Source of the DNA: Allomuricauda sp.
GTDB taxonomy: Bacteria > Bacteroidota > Bacteroidia > Flavobacteriales > Flavobacteriaceae
Length of the DNA stretch: 48,124 bases
Assembly (NCBI GenBank): GCA_028284725.1
Contig: JANQRD010000014.1
Coordinates: 1 to 48,124 of the forward strand
Reading direction: 5' to 3'
The translations under genes were made by a program, and so were the position numbers. Every line of letters begins with the position of its first letter. Within the stretch, counting starts at the first letter, position 1. The notes below the pieces were generated by a model. It worked only from the letters and a program-made list of their open reading frames with translations. It did not search any database and had not been told where the DNA came from. Shown one piece after another: positions 43,645-48,124 of the stretch.

Positions 43645-44742
43645 ATGCCCATATATATGGATCGACATATTGTTCCAGGTATTGAGGCCAAACATGCGGC
43701 TGAGGCCCATCGTGAAGATTTACTGATTCAAGATGAATACGGCTGTCGTTGTATGACCTATTGGGTGGACGAAGAAAGGGGTAGTGCCTTTTGTCTTATT
43801 GATGCCCCGAATGAGGAAGCAGTAAAAAAAATGCATGACCGAGCCCATGGCTTGATTCCGCACGATATCGTACAAGTGAACAGCAACGTAGTGGAGGCTT
43901 TTTTGGGGCGGATTACAGATCCAGAAGGTTACTATGGCCCAGAAAATCCCAAACTTAAGATTTTTAACGACCCAGCTTTTCGGATTATTTTGGTGGCGCA
44001 GGCACAGGATTCCAGACTGCTTAAGGAGCAGTTGGGGCAACAAAAGGCTGAAAAATTACTGTCTCTATATCACGAAATTATGCGTGAACAGCTACAAGAA
44101 AACCAGGGCAGGGAGGTTGAGCTCAAGGGTGAAAGATTCATTGCTTCCTTTGTTTCAGTAACCCAAGCGGTGGCCTGCGCAGCAGGGGTGCAAAAGGGAC
44201 TTCATGTGGCCGGGGAGTTGATTGGTCTAAGGATTGGCCTGAATGCCGGAATGCCTGTCGAGAAGGATAAAAGCATTTTTGGCGACACCATCCGGATGGC
44301 AGAATATCTTTGTCTTACCGGGGCGCCGAATCAGACCGTGATGGCATGCATCATCAAAGAGATCTACAAGGATGATGGGCAAAATTCGATGGACAAAACC
44401 GCTTTGAAATCCATCAAGCCTGTAGATGAGAATATCTTGCAACTGTTGATGGATGCTTTAAGTGAAAACTATCAAAATCCAAAATTCGGGGTGCAGGATT
44501 TCTGCAAGAAAACTGCCATGAGCAAATCGAAATTGTATCGGAAGTGTATGTCACTTTTTGGACTTTCCCCAAACGAACTGCTTCGCAAACATCGCCTTAA
44601 AGTTGCCCTGTCCCTATTGAAAACTGACCGTAATATTGCTCAAACGGCTTTCGATTGTGGTTTCGGAAGCCCTTCCTATTTTACAAAATGTTTCCAGGAA
44701 AGCTTTGGACTTTCACCACTTGTTTATCAAAAGACCGCATAA
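43645..44742 (+). CDS. DUF4242 - cyclase-like - AraC three-domain regulator
   Basis: A 365-residue soluble protein from ATG 43645. Residues 1-90 are a DUF4242 domain (MPIYMDRHIVPG, CRCMTYWVDEE, CLIDAPNEEAVKKMHDRAHG). Residues about 112-250 resemble a class III nucleotidyl cyclase homology domain (RIGLNAGMPVEKDKSIFGDTIRMAEYLC), but the metal-binding Asp segment is missing (ILVAQAQDS), so catalysis is unlikely. Residues 265-362 are an AraC DNA-binding domain with two helix-turn-helix units, the second being IAQTAFDCGFGSPSYFTKCF. It probably senses a ligand with the first two domains and activates the next gene, itself a DUF4242 protein (inference). Confidence 0.82.
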   Translation: MPIYMDRHIVPGIEAKHAAEAHREDLLIQDEYGCRCMTYWVDEERGSAFCLIDAPNEEAVKKMHDRAHGLIPHDIVQVNSNVVEAFLGRITDPEGYYGPENPKLKIFNDPAFRIILVAQAQDSRLLKEQLGQQKAEKLLSLYHEIMREQLQENQGREVELKGERFIASFVSVTQAVACAAGVQKGLHVAGELIGLRIGLNAGMPVEKDKSIFGDTIRMAEYLCLTGAPNQTVMACIIKEIYKDDGQNSMDKTALKSIKPVDENILQLLMDALSENYQNPKFGVQDFCKKTAMSKSKLYRKCMSLFGLSPNELLRKHRLKVALSLLKTDRNIAQTAFDCGFGSPSYFTKCFQESFGLSPLVYQKTA

Positions 44743-44803
44743 ACCTGAACCGTTTCTGACATTCTTTGGTCAATTCCTTCAAGCGTTTCGCCCAAGGGTA
44801 CTC

Positions 44804-44811
44804 TAGCTTTG
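44804..44811 (+). promoter_or_regulatory. Putative -7 element of the secreted DUF4242 gene
   Basis: TAGCTTTG fits TAnnTTTG, 25 nt before the ATG at 44837, in the 94-nt gap after the regulator. No -33 TTG at the normal distance, which would suit an activator-dependent promoter. Confidence 0.4.
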
Positions 44812-44836
44812 AATCAGTAATCAAACATAAAATATC

Positions 44837-45211
44837 ATGAAAACACTAAAAATTATCGTAAGCATGTTAATACTGATGATTGTCGGCATGGCTGAGGCAA
44901 GGAGCCAAGAAAATAAGAATGGGAAAACAATGAAAACTTATTTGATTGAAAGGGAAATTCCAGAAGCAGGAAAATTTACCCAAGAGGAACTTAAGGGAAT
45001 CTCACAAAAATCTTGTGAAGTCCTAAAGGAAATGAATGCTGAAATAGCATGGATGCATAGTTATGTGACGGACAATAAGGTCTATTGTGTTTACAAAGCC
45101 GCAAACAAAACCTTAATAGAGCAACATGCAGAGAAAGGGGGATTCCCGGTAAATTCCATACAAGAACTTTCTGCCAAAATAGATCCCAGTACCGCAACTG
45201 AAGAACAATAG
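44837..45211 (+). CDS. Secreted DUF4242 protein
   Basis: A 124-residue protein with a signal peptide ending near ARSQ (residue 24) and a single DUF4242 domain: MKTYLIEREIPEAGKFTQEELKGISQKSCEVLKEM, then IAWMHSYVTDNKVYCVYKAANKTLIEQHAEKGGFP. The ferredoxin-like fold is annotated in some databases as nickel-binding, which is not established for this sequence. The preceding gene carries the same domain joined to an AraC activator, so the two are probably parts of one response. A periplasmic location is expected. Confidence 0.82.
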   Translation: MKTLKIIVSMLILMIVGMAEARSQENKNGKTMKTYLIEREIPEAGKFTQEELKGISQKSCEVLKEMNAEIAWMHSYVTDNKVYCVYKAANKTLIEQHAEKGGFPVNSIQELSAKIDPSTATEEQ

Positions 45212-45265
45212 GCAAAAGCATCTGGACTCGCCATCCATTTTCCAAATTATGGTATTTTAGTATCG

Positions 45266-46204
45266 GTGAAAAGTAACCGGTTGAATGTAAAAAATACCTA
45301 TACGAACCGTATCAAAACCGAAGCCAAGCGCCTCGGTTTTTTGTCTTGTGGTATTTCCAGAGCAGAATTTTTGGAAGAGGAAGCACCTCGACTTGAAAAG
45401 TGGCTCAACCAAAATATGCACGGTGAGATGTCGTATATGGAAAACCATTTCGACAAGCGTTTGGATCCCACTAAATTGGTGGAAGGCTCAAAGTCGGTGA
45501 TTTCATTGTTGTTGAACTACTACCCATCCCAGCAACAGAATCCCGATGCATACAAAATATCCAAATATGCCTATGGCACCGATTATCACTTCGTGATAAA
45601 GGACAAGCTCAAACAACTTTTGCAGTTTATCCAGCAGGAGATTGGTGAGGTACACGGCAGGGCTTTTGTAGACTCTGCCCCGGTACTGGATAAAGCCTGG
45701 GCGGCTCGCAGCGGACTCGGGTGGATGGGCAAGCACAGTAATTTGCTTACCCAGCAGGTGGGGTCATTTTACTTTATCGCCGAGTTGATTGTGGATTTGG
45801 AATTGGAGTATGATACCCCGGTTACCGATCATTGTGGCACCTGCACTGCCTGTATTGATGCTTGTCCCACCGAGGCCATAGTGGAACCTTATGTTGTGGA
45901 TGGAAGTAAGTGCATTTCTTATTTTACAATTGAGCTGAAAAATGAAATCCCTTCCGCGGTTCAAGGAAAATTTGATGATTGGATGTTCGGTTGCGATGTA
46001 TGCCAGGATGTTTGCCCATGGAACCGCTTTTCGAAACCACATAAAGAACCACTGTTCAACCCATATCCCGAATTGCTTTCCATGACCAAAAAGGATTGGG
46101 AAGAAATTACAGAGGAAGTCTTCAAAAAAGTGTTTAAAAAATCAGCAGTAAAACGCACGAAATTTTCAGGATTGCAGCGGAACATCAATTTTTTAAAATC
46201 CTGA
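45266..46204 (+). CDS. queG: Epoxyqueuosine reductase
   Basis: A 312-residue B12- and iron-sulfur-dependent enzyme that makes queuosine in tRNA from epoxyqueuosine. Catalytic Asp D136 ([13 protein letters not shown]) is present. Two [4Fe-4S] clusters are formed by C190/C193/C196 with C250, and by C200 with C243 and C246, as in the family pattern CxxCxxCxxxCP. There is no ATG: GTG 45266 is taken as start, and TTG 45281 is the alternative. A near-consensus -7 (TATTTTAG, 45253-45260) lies just before it. Queuosine is placed in tRNAs with GUN anticodons, so tRNA-Gln(UUG) in this window is not a substrate. Confidence 0.95.
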   Translation: MKSNRLNVKNTYTNRIKTEAKRLGFLSCGISRAEFLEEEAPRLEKWLNQNMHGEMSYMENHFDKRLDPTKLVEGSKSVISLLLNYYPSQQQNPDAYKISKYAYGTDYHFVIKDKLKQLLQFIQQEIGEVHGRAFVDSAPVLDKAWAARSGLGWMGKHSNLLTQQVGSFYFIAELIVDLELEYDTPVTDHCGTCTACIDACPTEAIVEPYVVDGSKCISYFTIELKNEIPSAVQGKFDDWMFGCDVCQDVCPWNRFSKPHKEPLFNPYPELLSMTKKDWEEITEEVFKKVFKKSAVKRTKFSGLQRNINFLKS

Positions 46205-46395
46205 AAACCAACTACAACGATTTCGCTGATACTGTTAGGGCATTTCATGTTAAGTTTTTTTTAAGGAAAAGCTAAAAATCTTATATTAGTTTCCGGGTCG
46301 TACTGCTGAAAATGCAATTTTAGGGCCTTTTTTTTAGGAACCCTGAAATTGGGAATTCCTTCGCGAAATAACTAACTAACTAAATCAATACTATT

Positions 46396-48111
46396 ATGGG
46401 TGAATTGCAGACCTTAGACTTGTTGGTAATTCTGGTTTACCTGGTCGGAATCATCATTTACGGAATTTCAAAATCAAAACGCAGTAGCTCAGAGGATTAT
46501 TTTTTGGGAGGTCGAACCATGACCTGGCCCATAGTGGGTATCGCTCTTTTCTCTGCCAACATTTCAAGTTCCACGTTGGTGGGATTGGCGTCAGATGCGT
46601 TCCAAACCGATGTGAGTGTGTACAACTATGAGTGGTATGCGGTCATCATTTTGATTTTCTTTTCCATTTTTTTCCTACCATTTTATTTAAAATCCGGGGT
46701 ATATACCATGCCCGAATTTTTGGAAAGACGCTATGACAGTCGATCTAGATATTATTTCTCATTCATAACCGTGGTCGGGAATGTTTTGGTGGATACCGCG
46801 GCAGGACTTTATGTGGGTAAGATCGTGCTTACCCTTTTGTTCCCGCAGTTGGATTCCACATTGATTTTGGTACTGCTGGCCGTGGCTGCAGCTGCATATA
46901 CCATTCCAGGAGGATTGAATTCGGTGATTCAAACTGAGGTGATTCAAGCGGTACTGCTGATCATAGGTTCCTGTTTGCTGACGTATTTTGCCTTTGATAA
47001 GTTGGGAGGGGGTTGGTCCGCCATGATGGAAAACTTGGATGCCATGTTGGCCAATGGTGATGTGAACTTTGACAAAAAAATTGAGGCCGGCCAATACATT
47101 CCTGAAACTTCGGATGATGTGTTCAGTCTTTTTAGGCCGGCCAATGATAAGATTCCTGGTTGGTCTTTATTAACGGGTATTCCGTTGCTTGGATTCTATT
47201 TTTGGGCCAATAACCAGTTTATGGTACAACGTGTTTTGGGAGCTAAAGATCTCAATCATGGTCGTTGGGGCGCGTTGTTCGCAGGATTGCTCAAACTTCC
47301 AGTAATCTTTATTATGGTAGTTCCAGGTGTCTTGGCTTTGATCTTGTTCAATACACTCGATATTTCCAGTTTAAATTATGAATTAACGGACGGAAGTATT
47401 TGTGATGACTTATCCGATTGTCCAAACCTCACCTATCCGGTGTTGCTGTTCAAGCTGCTGCCGACCGGAGTACTGGGGTTGGTGGTTGCCGGATTGATGG
47501 CCGCCATGATGTCCTCGGTGTCGGCTACCTTTAACTCGGCCTCCACATTGGTCACTATGGATTTTGTGAAACAGTTACGTCCACAGTTGACCAGTAAGCA
47601 GTTGGTACGATCAGGTCAAATAACCACGTTGATTCTTGTGGTGTTGGCCATTCTCTGGGTTCCATTTATTGAAACAGTGAGCGATTCCCTCTGGGAGTAT
47701 TTACAAACGGTAATTGCTTATACTTGTCCACCTGCAGTATCTACGTTCCTTCTTGGACTCTTTTGGAAAAGGGCTAACGGAACAGGATCCATTGTAAGCT
47801 TACTGATTGGTTTTGGATTGGCCATTTTTACCATTCTTTCACAAATTTTTGGTTGGATTGAACCCATTAACGAGATTCACTTCTTGGCAAAGGCATCTTG
47901 GCTCTTTGTAATTTGCGTTATCATTCATGTAGTGGTTAGCCTTGCAACGGCACCTTCTCCCGCCGAAAAGGTAGCAGAGTATACCTATAAGAAATCTTTG
48001 TTCACCGATGAGACAGAAGAACTCAAAAGTCTGCCTTGGTATAAAAATTACAGATATTTGGCAATCATCCTATTGATTGTTACCGCAATAATTGTAGGTT
48101 CCTTCTGGTAA
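46396..48111 (+). CDS. Sodium:solute symporter (SSS family)
   Basis: A 571-residue inner membrane transporter with about 14 helices, complete in the window. Family features: the start LVILVYLVGIIIYGI, SSEDYFLGGRTMTWPIVGIALFSANISSSTLVGLASDAF at helix 1-2, GGLNSVIQTEVIQ, and the sodium-site helix AGLMAAMMSSVSATFNSASTLVTMDF. It resembles the sugar-type branch (SGLT-like) more than the proline or pantothenate ones, but the substrate is not certain. The 191-nt upstream gap has ACTAACTAACTAA just before the ATG and no clear promoter motif. Confidence 0.92.
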   Translation: MGELQTLDLLVILVYLVGIIIYGISKSKRSSSEDYFLGGRTMTWPIVGIALFSANISSSTLVGLASDAFQTDVSVYNYEWYAVIILIFFSIFFLPFYLKSGVYTMPEFLERRYDSRSRYYFSFITVVGNVLVDTAAGLYVGKIVLTLLFPQLDSTLILVLLAVAAAAYTIPGGLNSVIQTEVIQAVLLIIGSCLLTYFAFDKLGGGWSAMMENLDAMLANGDVNFDKKIEAGQYIPETSDDVFSLFRPANDKIPGWSLLTGIPLLGFYFWANNQFMVQRVLGAKDLNHGRWGALFAGLLKLPVIFIMVVPGVLALILFNTLDISSLNYELTDGSICDDLSDCPNLTYPVLLFKLLPTGVLGLVVAGLMAAMMSSVSATFNSASTLVTMDFVKQLRPQLTSKQLVRSGQITTLILVVLAILWVPFIETVSDSLWEYLQTVIAYTCPPAVSTFLLGLFWKRANGTGSIVSLLIGFGLAIFTILSQIFGWIEPINEIHFLAKASWLFVICVIIHVVVSLATAPSPAEKVAEYTYKKSLFTDETEELKSLPWYKNYRYLAIILLIVTAIIVGSFW

Positions 48112-48124
48112 ATAAAAGAAGAAA

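Noticed and set aside
46376-46388. ACTAACTAACTAA tetranucleotide run before the symporter gene as a phase-variation tract
   Set aside because: Only about three copies, and outside the coding region; too short to call a slippage switch.
1-48124. CRISPR arrays, rRNA, transposases or prophage genes
   Set aside because: No regularly spaced repeats, rRNA segments, DDE/tyrosine recombinase motifs or phage structural genes were seen.

Overview
The window reads as chromosome from a marine-type Flavobacteriaceae bacterium (Bacteroidota). The evidence is an alternative complex III / cytochrome oxidase operon, a TonB-dependent receptor beside a DUF4249 lipoprotein, a SPOR protein after infB, DUF2723 and GIN-domain proteins, and repeated -7 promoter elements of the Bacteroidota form TAnnTTTG with little Shine-Dalgarno signal. 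A Muricauda/Flagellimonas-like genus is my guess only. No rRNA, CRISPR array, insertion sequence or integrase gene was seen.

Layout. 1-3481: tyrosine catabolism operon hppD-hmgA-fahA (minus; fahA is cut by the window edge), with a divergent MarR regulator and a palindrome on the shared promoter. 3482-7405: AT-rich gap, then a DUF4249 lipoprotein overlapping a TonB-dependent receptor. 7419-18161: aldo/keto reductase, polA, glycosylasparaginase, cutC, a membrane metallophosphoesterase, a thioredoxin-fold protein with no cysteine, and a large DUF2723 membrane protein. 18282-18460: tRNA-Gln(UUG) with promoter and terminator.

18604-21291 is the most unusual part: three unrelated same-strand genes (an HExxH lipoprotein, a DUF1428 protein, a PhoD-like phosphatase) arranged like integron gene cassettes. 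The two ends of each gene unit are inverted copies of each other, and the sequence differs from unit to unit. Each of the three upstream junctions carries a second, inner pair of complementary arms of about 7 bp. This is the layout of attC sites (R boxes pairing across the cassette, L boxes pairing across the junction). No integrase lies in the window, so it would be a CALIN-like array with non-canonical boxes.

21316-26588: a DinB protein, then rimP-nusA-infB behind a leader holding a 14-codon ORF that runs through a strong terminator hairpin. 26656-39130: an intergenic repeat, a SPOR protein, then actABCDEF-coxB-coxA, which encodes quinol oxidation by alternative complex III feeding an aa3-type oxidase. 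ActC carries a C-terminal helix-hairpin-helix tail and ActF a histidine-rich loop. 39202-48111: a GIN-domain protein, an acyl-CoA oxidase-like enzyme, ruvB, a three-domain regulator (DUF4242, cyclase-like, AraC) next to a secreted DUF4242 protein, queG, and a sodium:solute symporter.

Functional calls rest on motif and family recognition by eye. No database search was run.
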